DNA of 64,000 nt from G963676095 sp963676095 (GCA_963676095.1 OY781040.1:4774001-4838000); one strand, 5' to 3'; numbered from the stretch's first letter, positions 8,046-16,536 are shown. The notes: generated by a model not told the origin, from the letters alone. Numbers and translations: made by a program.

Positions 8046-9179
8046 TTACTTTAGCCGGTAGCTTACCGATACCCGTACCGTGTTGGCCAGGGGGTGGTCC
8101 CGTTCCGTGGGCGCCAGGTACGAAAAATCCAGGCTGACCAGTCTTAAGTCAGCGCCTATCCCTGCCGTGAAAAATTTACGGTCCCCCTTGTTCCTGTTCT
8201 CACAGAAGTACCCCGTACGCAGGGCGAACTGCCTGTTGTACCAATACTCAACCCCAAGGGCAACGTTTATTTCCTGTATTTCCTCCCTGAAAGGCCCGTC
8301 CGAGAAAGAACTGAAAATCCCGTCCACCACCGATTTGTCCTGGCTGAAATCATTGCCAATGTAGATCCCCTCTTCGTCTGCCGCAGATCCGTTCTTCGGC
8401 GTCGGCACCAGTAATTTATTCAGATCTAGGTTGAAAGACAGGCTGTTGTACCCGTCAAGTTCTTTCCGGTAGCCGGCCCCTATCCGCAGGTTTGCCGGGA
8501 TAAAATCTTTCGTTGTGCCGCCGGTATAGGAAATTTTTGTCCCGATATTGGAAATATCGATCCCCGCGGAAAAAACAGACGACAGCCGGTTGTCCGCTGT
8601 TTCGTTCTGATAATAAAAAGCGATATCTGCTGCCACGGCATTTCCAGGGCTTGTTTCCTCCCCGCCGGCCAGACCGGAATGAATATAACGCAGGGCCAGC
8701 GACCCCGAGAAATGTGCCGACAACAACCGGGTATAGGCAAAATCGACTGCCCATTCGTCCGGGCTGGCCTGGCCCTGGTAATCCCCGTTATTATCGCGGA
8801 CCGTTACATCTCCGAGATCGAAGTAACGAAGTGAACCGCTTATGGTCCGGACATGGTCCAGCTTCAGATAACCGGCCAGGTAGCCCAGGTTAATCCCTTC
8901 AACCAGGTTTCTCAGCCAAGGCGTATAAGAAAGCCCCGCTCCCGATTTACTCCCGGCAAAAGCGTACTTGGCCGGGTTCCAGTGCTGGGCGTTCACATCG
9001 GGACTGCTGGCCACGCCCGCGTCGCCCATGCCCCCGGCCCTTGAGTCGGGCGTGATGGTCAGAAAAGGGACTGCCGTGGAAATGACATTTGCCCCGGAGG
9101 TCGACGTCTGTCCCTGGACATTCTTCTGGTAAAGGCCCGACATTAAAAATATGATTAAAAAACGGAAAAGTGTTTTCAT
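8046..9179 (-). CDS. porV: PorV-type T9SS outer-membrane shuttle/attachment protein
   Basis: The 377-aa product has a signal peptide (to about residue 23) and then AVPFLTITPDSRAGGMGDAGVA followed by NPAK, the hallmark N-terminus of PorV/PorQ-family 14-strand outer-membrane proteins. The rest alternates beta-strands and ends in an aromatic strand (VRVSVSYRLK). PorV binds T9SS cargo leaving the translocon and delivers it to the attachment complex at the cell surface. The gene lies between the pilus usher/SPOR genes and a giant T9SS-sorted protein, with gaps of 58 and 94 bp and the same orientation. This suggests a dedicated PorV paralogue for that cargo; whether it is the cell's only PorV cannot be seen here. 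Confidence 0.85.
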   Translation of the reverse strand: MKTLFRFLIIFLMSGLYQKNVQGQTSTSGANVISTAVPFLTITPDSRAGGMGDAGVASSPDVNAQHWNPAKYAFAGSKSGAGLSYTPWLRNLVEGINLGYLAGYLKLDHVRTISGSLRYFDLGDVTVRDNNGDYQGQASPDEWAVDFAYTRLLSAHFSGSLALRYIHSGLAGGEETSPGNAVAADIAFYYQNETADNRLSSVFSAGIDISNIGTKISYTGGTTKDFIPANLRIGAGYRKELDGYNSLSFNLDLNKLLVPTPKNGSAADEEGIYIGNDFSQDKSVVDGIFSSFSDGPFREEIQEINVALGVEYWYNRQFALRTGYFCENRNKGDRKFFTAGIGADLRLVSLDFSYLAPTERDHPLANTVRVSVSYRLK

Positions 9180-9237
9180 TGTTTTTATGTGTATAATTTT
9201 CTGTGAACATAATTTTTTCAGGTCCTTGAGGCTCGTT

Positions 9238-9585
9238 TTATCTATTTATCATTTTTCTGTTAAACAGTTCGATCAATGGTTTGATATAAATGACTGTATT
9301 ATGCGCGTCGTCCCGGTTTCTGAAGTACCCGATCCTTACCTTGAAGAGCGGCTTATTATTAATAATGTACACGCCCCCCTCTTTCAGGAAAGCCAGTATG
9401 GTGACAGCATATCTTTCGGCTTCTTCTTTTGTCCGGAAAGCTCCTGCCTGCACTGAAAAGTACTTCCTGTCGAAACAAATGACCAGCACACCGTGAAATA
9501 ATTCGTATTGATGGAGCCTGGTCCCTTTTTCACAGATAAAGCACTTAACTTCCTGGTTAACTTCAATTTCTTTCATTTTTTTCAT
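9238..9585 (-). CDS. Stand-alone SPOR-like domain protein, paralogue of the usher C-terminus
   Basis: The 115-residue protein reads ...YFSVQAGAFRTKEEAERYA... GGVYIINNKPLFKVRIGYF.NRDDA, a SPOR-like pattern (paired beta-alpha-beta units with F-x-V-Q-x-G-A-F and Y-K-V-x-I-G). SPOR domains bind denuded peptidoglycan strands. The whole protein aligns with the last 90 residues of the adjacent usher-like protein (YFSVQLDAFKSRENA... GTVYIIMQGPYYKVKIGCL.SREEA), including the upstream C-E-K/N-G-x-G/R motif. It therefore arose by duplication of that domain. No signal peptide is visible. It starts 52 bp after the usher stop and lies in the same operon. Confidence 0.7.
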   Translation of the reverse strand: MKKMKEIEVNQEVKCFICEKGTRLHQYELFHGVLVICFDRKYFSVQAGAFRTKEEAERYAVTILAFLKEGGVYIINNKPLFKVRIGYFRNRDDAHNTVIYIKPLIELFNRKMINR

Positions 9586-9637
9586 TTAGTCGATAATATC
9601 TGCTCTCTGTTTTCATTTCAAAACATGACCGGTTATA

Positions 9638-12637
9638 TTATTTTTCTGTTCCCGATTTTACCGTTTTGACAACACTGCGTGCTTCTTCCCGGGATCCCAG
9701 ACAGCCAATCTTAACCTTATAATAGGGGCCCTGCATGATAATATAAACAGTCCCTTTCGTTAAAAGCGGTTTTATACCCGAGACCAGCTTCACTGCGTTT
9801 TCCCTGGACTTAAAGGCATCCAGCTGGACTGAAAAATATTGTCCATTGATGCTTTCGATCATCGCCCCTTCAAACATTTCATACTTGCGGATACCGGGCC
9901 CGTTCTCACAGGCCTGAATAATTTTGAGTTGTTCTTCCCCGGTGTCCCCGGGAATAAAGTCCCGGGTTGAAATGGCAATCAACCGGCCATTGGCCAGGCT
10001 GTCCTTTCCCGGTACCGCCTTCTCTTCAGAAAGCTTTTCCTGAGAAACAGGGACAAGGGACAACCGGGCCTTCTGCCGGTTGTGTTCCTGTTCTGTCGTA
10101 ACCAGCTCCAGGGTCCCGATATCGGCAATATCGCCCATCAGGTCTTTCCTGATCCGGAACGAAACCGCATGCAGGGGTTCCATCCCGATTGACTTCATCT
10201 GGTCCGTATCCGGTTGGACCGTATAACTGCCCGGGGCCAATCCCAGGTAGGAGAAATAACCGTCCGATTCAGTCATGATCCGGGCTTTCTGGTTTCCCTG
10301 TCCATCCAGGATCCGAAGCAATACCCGCCCCAGGCCATTCCCGGACTGGTCGGCCACCACTCCCGAGACCTCGCCCATGGGGAGGACAGGAAGGCGGATT
10401 TCCTTGTACTGGTTGGGGTCGGTGCACACGCGTATGCTTTTCACTGAAAGCCGCCAGGCTATATTTTCGAATCCGGACTCATCCAGGGTTACCAGGTAAT
10501 CGACAAAGGGTTCCAGTCCGTTTATCCGTAACAGGGAGTCTTTCCCGCTGTAGGAAACACGGCCCCCGCTGCACCTGGCAGACAGGTAAGGCACGACCGG
10601 TTCATCCGGCTCCTGTTTCCCGTCAAAGTTAGCGTCAACGAATGGGATCAGGGTAATGCCGGATGTCCCGATAAACGACCGGCGATCGGCATTTACAAGC
10701 CCCTTCCGGTCAAAAGAAAGGCCGCCCCGCACACTCTCCGAGGTTTGGATCTTGTTATTACTGAAGTAAGACGATATATAAGAGGACATCCAGTCAACGT
10801 TATACCGGAAAGACATGTTAAAGCTCCTGTACCCGCCCAGGATGCTGTTCTCGTAACCGAGCCCCAGGTAGCCACTGACGAACAGGTTCTTCTCAAAAGT
10901 AACCTTGTAGGAAATCCATTTACCCGTGCTAAAATTGTACTGGGCATACGGACGGAGTGTCCCCAGGTCCTTCAACCTCATGCCTACAGCAACATTACTG
11001 TATAAATTCGTGGTGCCCGAGGTGGACCAGTTCATGTAATTCCCCAATGTGGCATTGAGCTTTCCCCGGTAACCGGATAAAACCAGTTCTGCGGAATTGT
11101 ACTTCATCGACGAATAAACATTCTGGCTGAAAGTGGTCCTGGCCGAAACAGACATATCTTTTAGTTTGAACGGAACAGTAAGCTTTCCCTGGCGCTTTTC
11201 CCGGTAATTGTAAATAATGGCCGTCTGGTTTTCCCGGTACCTTGTGTAATCCAGCTCCAGCGAAATATTCCCGGTAGTGGTGTAATTCAGCGACCCTTCC
11301 GCTTTAACCCCCGCGTCATATTCCCCCGTGAGGATCAGCCGGGATAACGGCTGCATGTAAACCTGCACGAACGGGATACAGGGGTGCGTGACTGAAGAAT
11401 AATATTCCACCCCGCTGCTCAGGGTAAGCCATTGGGACAGGCCATAGCTGCCCGCGGCCCTTCCGTACTTTGAATCCAGGGAGTCCAGGACAAAACCCCC
11501 GCTGATTTTATATTCAAACTCGCCCGCAGGCAGGATCGTGTATGGCATGGTAAAGGTCCTCTCTTCTGACCGTTCCTGCCCCTGGGGACCATAAAACCGC
11601 AGGGTCATCCCCGTGGTGCCGTAAACAACAGGCACCTTAAACGAGTAATAACCGGAAGCGTCGGCATGGGCATAACCGCTTAAGATGTCGTTGATATAAA
11701 TTTCGACCAGCCAGCCTGCATCCGTGTAACCGTCGACCTGGTAATTGCCCCGGGCCTTCCGCACGGTCGTCCCTGCATTGGTTAAGGATATCCCGTCGAC
11801 CGGGGAAGTCAGCGTGGCCACAGAACTGACATTAATCCTGCCCAGCCGGGCCTGCCTGAAAATTTTATGATGATTATCCACCCACCGCCAGTAATAATCC
11901 TGCTGGTTTCTTTTCATCCCGTACCCGGATGACCAGTTAAGCCAAAGGTTGGTTTCTCCGCCAAGGATTTCTGTTCCAAGCCCAAGACCCCCCAACGTTT
12001 CAGTGAATGTCCCTCCTTTTTGGCCCGAGGAAACATACCACTCTGACATGGTGCCGTTCAGCAAATGATAATTGCGCGGGATAATCGTGTCCGGCCGGGA
12101 TTCTTCTTCTCCCTTCCCGATATTGCCCCGTGCCCGCTCCAGTCGCTTTTCTTTCTCGAGCGGAAGTTCAAACTCCGCGCTGAAACGGGCTGACAGTCCC
12201 CGGAAATTAAAATCGATTTTAAAACCAAAAGCCCTTTCCAGGGCTTCCTTCCGCACAAAAAGCGTTCCCATATCCAGGATGCATTCCTGTTTCGAAAGGG
12301 GAAACTCCTTCCCTTGCCAGGCAATAGTCCCGGCATCCATGTCTATCCGGAATGGATTGTCTGCTGTCCCGGAATAGCCCTCCAGGACCTTCCCTCCGGC
12401 TTTGACCTCACTGTATATCTTTAAGGAACTGAACAACTCGTCAACCGGTAAAAAAAGGGTTCCCGGGTCCCGGTAAAATGCCGGGAATACTTTCTGACCG
12501 AGTCTACCAAAGGTTATTGTAATATCGAAAAAGTCATAATCTTCAATCTTTTCCTGCGCCTGGACATGAAAACAGAAAATCGACCAGAAAAATGAAATCA
12601 TGACAAGTTTCTTTAGAAGTGATACTGGAGTCGTCAT
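9638..12637 (-). CDS. Outer-membrane usher-like protein with C-terminal SPOR-like domain
   Basis: The 999-aa protein has a signal peptide ending HVQAQ. An N-terminal region of about 150 residues (VFPAFYRDPGTLFLPVDELFSSLKI...) is like the usher N-terminal/SPOR-adjacent lobe. A large beta-strand-rich domain with usher features follows: VDGYTDAGWLVEIYINDILSGYAHADASGYYSFKVPV resembles the usher plug/PapC-type passage, and the middle is barrel-like. Carboxypeptidase-regulatory-like Ig folds (GEVSGVVADQSGNGLGRVLLRI..GYFSYLGLAPGSYTV) lie near 740-810. A SPOR-like domain fills about 905-995. In chaperone-usher systems the usher receives chaperone-subunit complexes and threads the fibre through the outer membrane. 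I chose the ATG at 12637 over a TTG three codons upstream. The neighbours (chaperone and DUF4402 subunits) support the role. The SPOR-like tail is unusual for ushers. Confidence 0.75.
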   Translation of the reverse strand: MTTPVSLLKKLVMISFFWSIFCFHVQAQEKIEDYDFFDITITFGRLGQKVFPAFYRDPGTLFLPVDELFSSLKIYSEVKAGGKVLEGYSGTADNPFRIDMDAGTIAWQGKEFPLSKQECILDMGTLFVRKEALERAFGFKIDFNFRGLSARFSAEFELPLEKEKRLERARGNIGKGEEESRPDTIIPRNYHLLNGTMSEWYVSSGQKGGTFTETLGGLGLGTEILGGETNLWLNWSSGYGMKRNQQDYYWRWVDNHHKIFRQARLGRINVSSVATLTSPVDGISLTNAGTTVRKARGNYQVDGYTDAGWLVEIYINDILSGYAHADASGYYSFKVPVVYGTTGMTLRFYGPQGQERSEERTFTMPYTILPAGEFEYKISGGFVLDSLDSKYGRAAGSYGLSQWLTLSSGVEYYSSVTHPCIPFVQVYMQPLSRLILTGEYDAGVKAEGSLNYTTTGNISLELDYTRYRENQTAIIYNYREKRQGKLTVPFKLKDMSVSARTTFSQNVYSSMKYNSAELVLSGYRGKLNATLGNYMNWSTSGTTNLYSNVAVGMRLKDLGTLRPYAQYNFSTGKWISYKVTFEKNLFVSGYLGLGYENSILGGYRSFNMSFRYNVDWMSSYISSYFSNNKIQTSESVRGGLSFDRKGLVNADRRSFIGTSGITLIPFVDANFDGKQEPDEPVVPYLSARCSGGRVSYSGKDSLLRINGLEPFVDYLVTLDESGFENIAWRLSVKSIRVCTDPNQYKEIRLPVLPMGEVSGVVADQSGNGLGRVLLRILDGQGNQKARIMTESDGYFSYLGLAPGSYTVQPDTDQMKSIGMEPLHAVSFRIRKDLMGDIADIGTLELVTTEQEHNRQKARLSLVPVSQEKLSEEKAVPGKDSLANGRLIAISTRDFIPGDTGEEQLKIIQACENGPGIRKYEMFEGAMIESINGQYFSVQLDAFKSRENAVKLVSGIKPLLTKGTVYIIMQGPYYKVKIGCLGSREEARSVVKTVKSGTEK

Positions 12638-12719
12638 AAAGTTCAAAAAGGTTTACCTCTTGTTTGTACTTATTATTGTTGTCATGCCTGACCGGTTGCA
12701 AAACCAGTTTAAATCATGC

Positions 12720-13283
12720 TTACTGCTGGCTGATGGTAATCTCGATTTCTCCCGTGTAAGTCCCGGCAGGGGTGGAGGATAAGGGGCCAATGGGGATCGA
12801 GCCGCCGATGTATATCAAATGGGTTTCGTCACACCCTGTGTTTGACTGAAAGCTGCAGCTGATTGCCCCGTTAACGCTTTCATAGGTATTTGTCCCGATC
12901 TTTGCGCCCGTCAGGGACAAGTCTATGGAATACCCGCCGTTGGTCAGGGAAACCGGGGTCATTTCGATGTTTACTGTACGTCCGGGACACAGTTTAAATC
13001 CGAATATGGCAGGGCAGTATGTCCCTCCCATATTTTCCAGTAAGACAGTATTCCCTTCATAATTCCGGGTACCGTTATAATCAACGGTTACTGTTCCTGT
13101 TGCGCCGGGGTCTGTCAACGAAACATCCCCGAATTGCAATGCCTGGGTTTTCGTGACTTCAATGGTTTTCGCCGGCAGTTCAGGTTGTCCCGATGCAATC
13201 CGGTCAAGGCACAGTACCAATAAACTCAAAAGGACAAAAACAATTACCGGTCCGTTCCCCATTTTTTTATTTTCCCGTTTCAT
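12720..13283 (-). CDS. DUF4402-like pilus/coat subunit 4 (cysteine-containing, between chaperone and usher)
   Basis: This 187-aa exported protein has a hydrophobic signal segment (VIVFVLLSLLVLCLDRIASG), then ALQFGDVSL...TVTVDYNGTR and the terminal strand AGTYTGEIEITIS. That is the layout of DUF4402/spore-coat-U-like subunits, in which a central FGxxS strand and a last GTYxGxxxIT strand frame a beta sandwich. Unlike its siblings it has four Cys after the signal (CPAIFGFKLC, and two in SCSFQSNTGC), which could form disulfides. It sits directly upstream of the usher, separate from the other three subunits, so a specialised role such as tip adhesin or assembly starter is my inference. The spacing to neighbours is 34 bp (chaperone) and 82 bp (usher). 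Confidence 0.68.
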   Translation of the reverse strand: MKRENKKMGNGPVIVFVLLSLLVLCLDRIASGQPELPAKTIEVTKTQALQFGDVSLTDPGATGTVTVDYNGTRNYEGNTVLLENMGGTYCPAIFGFKLCPGRTVNIEMTPVSLTNGGYSIDLSLTGAKIGTNTYESVNGAISCSFQSNTGCDETHLIYIGGSIPIGPLSSTPAGTYTGEIEITISQQ

Positions 13284-13316
13284 TGGTATATTTTTTAATT
13301 TCTGAGTTCCATCCGG

Positions 13317-14141
13317 TCAAAGCGGATACTCTGTCCGGGCTATTTCCTTGTTCCCGTCATCGTCGGGGGTCAGGTAACGGACCAGTAATTTTCCGGAGGT
13401 CAGATGCATCCCGTTTTCCATCCGGAGGACCATGGCATAGATGCGTTTGCCCAATTCAGTATAAATCCCTATCCCCTTGGCCTCTCCGATTATCTTCGGA
13501 TTTCCTTGTTCCGGCACATATTTTACTTCCAGGTTGCCGTATGCCGATTTATTTCCGCTACGGTCCATGGTTACCTTCAGCTGATAAGCAGAATCGTTCA
13601 CAGCAATAAGCGATACATCTGTAAGACTTATGTCCAGGCTGAGATTCCCGGTCCTGACAATCACCGGGATACTCAGTCCGAACACAGGGATAATGCTTAC
13701 CGACATTTTTGTCGTGTCTTTTTTCAGTTCATCCAGTCCCAGCGGTTTCAAATTCTTCCCGGCCCGGAAATACAAATGCGAGCGGTATTCGCCGGGTTCC
13801 ATCCCGGGAAGACGGCGTAACTGGACACTGACAACCTGTGATTCCCGGGGCGGGAGGGTCACCCTACGGGGAAAGATCCTCAGATATCTGTCAGCGCAAT
13901 TTTTCATGGAGTCTGCACTGCCCGCATCTTTAAAGCTGCCATCTTCCTGCATCTGGTAATGCAAAAAGGAGATCAGGTACTCTGCTGTATCCTTTCCGAT
14001 ATTGCAAAGGTTCAGATCTTCCTTCTGTTTATTTCCGTCGAACACAACCCGGATCGGCGTTATCAGCAGATTTCCCTGCGCATGGACCCGGCCAAGAGAG
14101 GATAGAATTAAAAAAAACCATAAAATATTCAGTTTCTTCAT
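13317..14141 (-). CDS. Periplasmic PapD-like pilus assembly chaperone
   Basis: The 274-aa product has a cleavable signal (MKKLNILWFFLILSSLGRVHAQ) and an N-terminal Ig-like domain beginning LLITPIRVVFDGNKQKEDLNLCNIG, the G1/A1 pattern of pilus chaperones in which the first strand reads P-x-R-V-V-F. The region LRIFPRRVTLPPRESQVVSVQLRR matches the chaperone motif P-x-x-x-x-L-x-P-x-x-x-Q-x-V/L-R preceding the subunit-binding G1 strand. A second sandwich domain follows. Such chaperones hold unfolded subunits by donor-strand complementation and pass them to the usher. I start at the ATG at 14141, which gives a proper signal peptide; the 12 codons before it do not. It is co-directional with subunit genes on both sides. 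Confidence 0.8.
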   Translation of the reverse strand: MKKLNILWFFLILSSLGRVHAQGNLLITPIRVVFDGNKQKEDLNLCNIGKDTAEYLISFLHYQMQEDGSFKDAGSADSMKNCADRYLRIFPRRVTLPPRESQVVSVQLRRLPGMEPGEYRSHLYFRAGKNLKPLGLDELKKDTTKMSVSIIPVFGLSIPVIVRTGNLSLDISLTDVSLIAVNDSAYQLKVTMDRSGNKSAYGNLEVKYVPEQGNPKIIGEAKGIGIYTELGKRIYAMVLRMENGMHLTSGKLLVRYLTPDDDGNKEIARTEYPL

Positions 14142-14235
14142 TTTCTTTATTTTAGACACAAAAACCCCGGACACCAAAAATGTCAGGATGAAAGATCCCG
14201 GGCAATTGTCAGTTAGCTTATATACCTGTTTCCAA

Positions 14236-14751
14236 TCAATTATTCAGGAAGACGACTTCATAGGTCCCGGTATAAACCCCGGCCGGGCTTTCCGACCAGT
14301 TGCCGATATGCAGCGTCCCTCCGATACTGATCTCTGCCTGTCCCCGTCCGCCGGAGGTTTTGTCATTCTCTGTTACCGTAGAGGTAAAGCTGTCGACCGT
14401 TACCTTCTCGCCCCCTGTATCCCGTTTCAGGGAAAGGGAATTCTGCGGAAGGACTACCGAGATCAGGTTCCCTTCAAACCCCTTTAATACAAACTTTCCG
14501 GCGCTGTATATCCCGTCGGACTGTACCAGTTCCCCGGTAGTTACGCATTCGCTTCGGGGTGATATTCTTACCATACCGCCTCCGCTTTCATTAATGATTA
14601 CCCCGAAGTTCAGGATCTCCTTCTCCGATACCGTTGCCGGGGCTAAAATCTCCGTGCGCATCTGGCCCGTGATACTACCCTGGGCCAGTGCCGATACGGT
14701 GATCAATAAAGACAATACGGACATCGCTGTCTTCATTGTTGTTTGTTTCAT
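14236..14751 (-). CDS. DUF4402-family pilus/coat subunit 3
   Basis: The 171-aa precursor has a signal peptide (to ALAQG), the early strand EILNFGVIINE, charged loops, and the closing GTLHIGNWSESPAGVYTGTYEVVFLN. GGTLxxxxxxxAGxYTGxxxV is the diagnostic ending of DUF4402 proteins, found in secreted fimbrial or coat subunits. The start at 14751 is favoured by an AGAGGGG sequence six bases upstream; a second ATG two codons earlier lies too close to it. A gap of 233 bp to the next subunit gene upstream contains a GC-rich 12-bp palindrome (14819-14830). A subunit role is inferred from family and context. Confidence 0.75.
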   Translation of the reverse strand: MKQTTMKTAMSVLSLLITVSALAQGSITGQMRTEILAPATVSEKEILNFGVIINESGGGMVRISPRSECVTTGELVQSDGIYSAGKFVLKGFEGNLISVVLPQNSLSLKRDTGGEKVTVDSFTSTVTENDKTSGGRGQAEISIGGTLHIGNWSESPAGVYTGTYEVVFLNN

Positions 14752-14990
14752 GTACATCCCCTCTTCGTTAATAATTGATACCTTCTGTGTTTTTCCGTCA
14801 TTTCCGTTTCAATAAAGTGCCGGGTCCGGCCTCCGTTTTTAATTTCGGAGATACCTTATCCATTGAGGTCATATCCGGTACATTAAATGGGAAAAGAAAC
14901 CGGGACAGGAATTTAATACCCTGATAGCCCCCGTAGCATAACGTTATCCTGTATTTTCCCCTACCCGGTTCCGCCCCTTATCTTACCTTA

Positions 14991-15545
14991 TTAATCGTAA
15001 GTTACCGTGACCGTAAAATTATCGCTGGTATATGTCCCCTTTGCCTGGTTGGCCCCGACATTGAGCGTACCGCCGATAACAAACGCGTCAGTCCCTCCGG
15101 TAATCGTTCCGCTTGTCCCTGTTGCCGCAGCAGAAGAGACGTAAGCCGTAACACCCGAAACCGACATTGTTGAACTCCCGTCTTCCGCTGTCAGGGTAAT
15201 ATCAGTTGTCGGAAGTGTAATGGTGTAGGCATTTCCGGAAATCCCTTCAACCTTGAAGCCGGCACAGGAATAGGTCGCCCCGACAAGGCTTACGCCCCCG
15301 GTAACCGTCCGTTTTTGGGTCGACGGGCTCAAAACGCAGGTCCCTTCGGTACTTCCTGCCGATAAACTGCCGAAATTCATAACAAGGCCTTCATTTCCCT
15401 CTGATATCGAGATGGGCGCAACAATACTGGCCGAAGCGCTGACTGTTGTGATGCTGGCGGATTCTCCGCTAACTTGTGCTTTTGCCCCCATTGCGCAAAG
15501 CAGGAGCATTGGTATGGCTGTCAAGCCGGCTAACATTTTTTTCAT
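14991..15545 (-). CDS. DUF4402-family pilus/coat subunit 2
   Basis: The 184-aa precursor has a signal peptide ending MGAKAQ, then ASASIVAPISISEGNEGLVMNFGSLSAGS and the close FVIGGTLNVGANQAKGTYTSDNFTVTVTYD. This is the canonical DUF4402 pattern (I-x-P-I-x-I...L-x-F-G-x-L then G-G-T-L...G-x-Y...V-T-V-x-Y). The Ser/Thr/Ala/Gly-rich composition fits a polymerising structural subunit. It lies 30 bp after subunit 1 in the same operon. Together with subunit 1 it is the best candidate for the major pilin. Confidence 0.82.
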   Translation of the reverse strand: MKKMLAGLTAIPMLLLCAMGAKAQVSGESASITTVSASASIVAPISISEGNEGLVMNFGSLSAGSTEGTCVLSPSTQKRTVTGGVSLVGATYSCAGFKVEGISGNAYTITLPTTDITLTAEDGSSTMSVSGVTAYVSSAAATGTSGTITGGTDAFVIGGTLNVGANQAKGTYTSDNFTVTVTYD

Positions 15546-15575
15546 TGTTTTTCAGTTTTTAAATTAAACATGTTA

Positions 15576-16124
15576 TTAATTATATGCTACAGTTATTTCA
15601 AACGTGCCGTTATATGTTCCCGCGGTAATACTCCCTGCCGGAAGCGTCAACGTTCCTCCCAGAACGATCCCGTCCGCGCCGTTTGAATCCAGGGTAGAGC
15701 TTGATCCGCTGCCATTATTTGTCGTTGAAGTAGTCAGATCTCCGATAGAAAGCGTACTACTGCTGCCGGAATCACCGTCAAGATAGACCGTAACCGTACT
15801 GGGGAGCCCTATGATCGTATATTGGGTACCGGCTTTCCCGCTCAGACTGTAACTGGCGTTGGTGCCCCCATCCGTGGCCAGGCAGGTAACGCCCTCGCTG
15901 GGGGTGCGTACACCGTCGGTACCCATGATGCAGGTACCGGCAGAAGAACCGCTCCCGATATTCACGCTGATATCTCCGAAATTAAGGGCCGTAAGCTGCG
16001 TGAGGGTGAGTGGTGTAATGATATTCACCGATGCGTCATTCGAAGTTGTCGTTTGCGCCCCGGATACTTTTACCATACAGGAGACTACCATAACAGCAAA
16101 AATCCTGATTAAAAAACTTTTCAT
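15576..16124 (-). CDS. DUF4402-family pilus/coat subunit 1
   Basis: The 182-aa precursor has a signal peptide (to VSGAQ), then NIITPLTLTQLTALNFGDISV and the close IVLGGTLTLPAGSITAGTYNGTFEITVAYN, matching DUF4402 throughout. It contains a long Ser/Gly/Asn/Thr stretch (LTTSTTNNGSGSSSTLDSNG) in one loop. It is the first structural gene of the operon, about 790 bp downstream of the invertible segment and 188 bp downstream of the mini-receiver gene. Being first of four related subunits, it could be a major pilin. Confidence 0.82.
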   Translation of the reverse strand: MKSFLIRIFAVMVVSCMVKVSGAQTTTSNDASVNIITPLTLTQLTALNFGDISVNIGSGSSAGTCIMGTDGVRTPSEGVTCLATDGGTNASYSLSGKAGTQYTIIGLPSTVTVYLDGDSGSSSTLSIGDLTTSTTNNGSGSSSTLDSNGADGIVLGGTLTLPAGSITAGTYNGTFEITVAYN

Positions 16125-16311
16125 ACTTCAAAAATTTAGTTATTACATATTCCGCTTAATCGTCTGTATTTTAGTCTGTTTTCACAGGTTGTGTCTTTCT
16201 CATGCAGCGGGGAGTCAAGGCCGGAAAACAGCAGGCTGCTACATAAAACATACGTTTTTTTGCAGCCTGCCATAATTAGCTCCGCCAGATCAATATCATC
16301 CCATCCATCAG

Positions 16312-16536
16312 TCAAGTCTTTCTTTGCAGCGCCAGGTCGGTCAATTCCGGGCCATCAGGCCGTGGCACCTGCCAGTCGCCGACCAATACTTTTACCTCCG
16401 GGTTGTTTCTCAGATAATTAAGCGCTTCCACCGAAGGGCCGGCCAGGGCCAGGTCAAAGAAATTTCCGGACATATTGCGGAAGACCTTCAAGTTGACGGG
16501 ATTATTATCCACAGAAAGAATTTTTACCCGCTCCAT
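16312..16536 (-). CDS. Truncated response-regulator receiver domain (mini-receiver)
   Basis: From the ATG at 16536 the product is 74 aa: VKILSVDNNPVNLKVFRN resembles the first strand and helix of a receiver domain (the usual DDxxxN patch here reads DNNPVN), and VKVLVGDWQVPRPDGPEL matches the phosphoacceptor strand with Asp in GDW. The protein stops soon after, lacking the strands that carry the conserved Thr/Ser and Lys. It thus ends at about 60% of a normal 120-aa receiver. The start is fixed by a strong AAAGGAGGTTATC Shine-Dalgarno sequence just upstream, rare in this phylum and a sign of real translation. It lies at the head of the fimbrial operon, so a regulatory or decoy role is possible. 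Confidence 0.65.
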   Translation of the reverse strand: MERVKILSVDNNPVNLKVFRNMSGNFFDLALAGPSVEALNYLRNNPEVKVLVGDWQVPRPDGPELTDLALQRKT

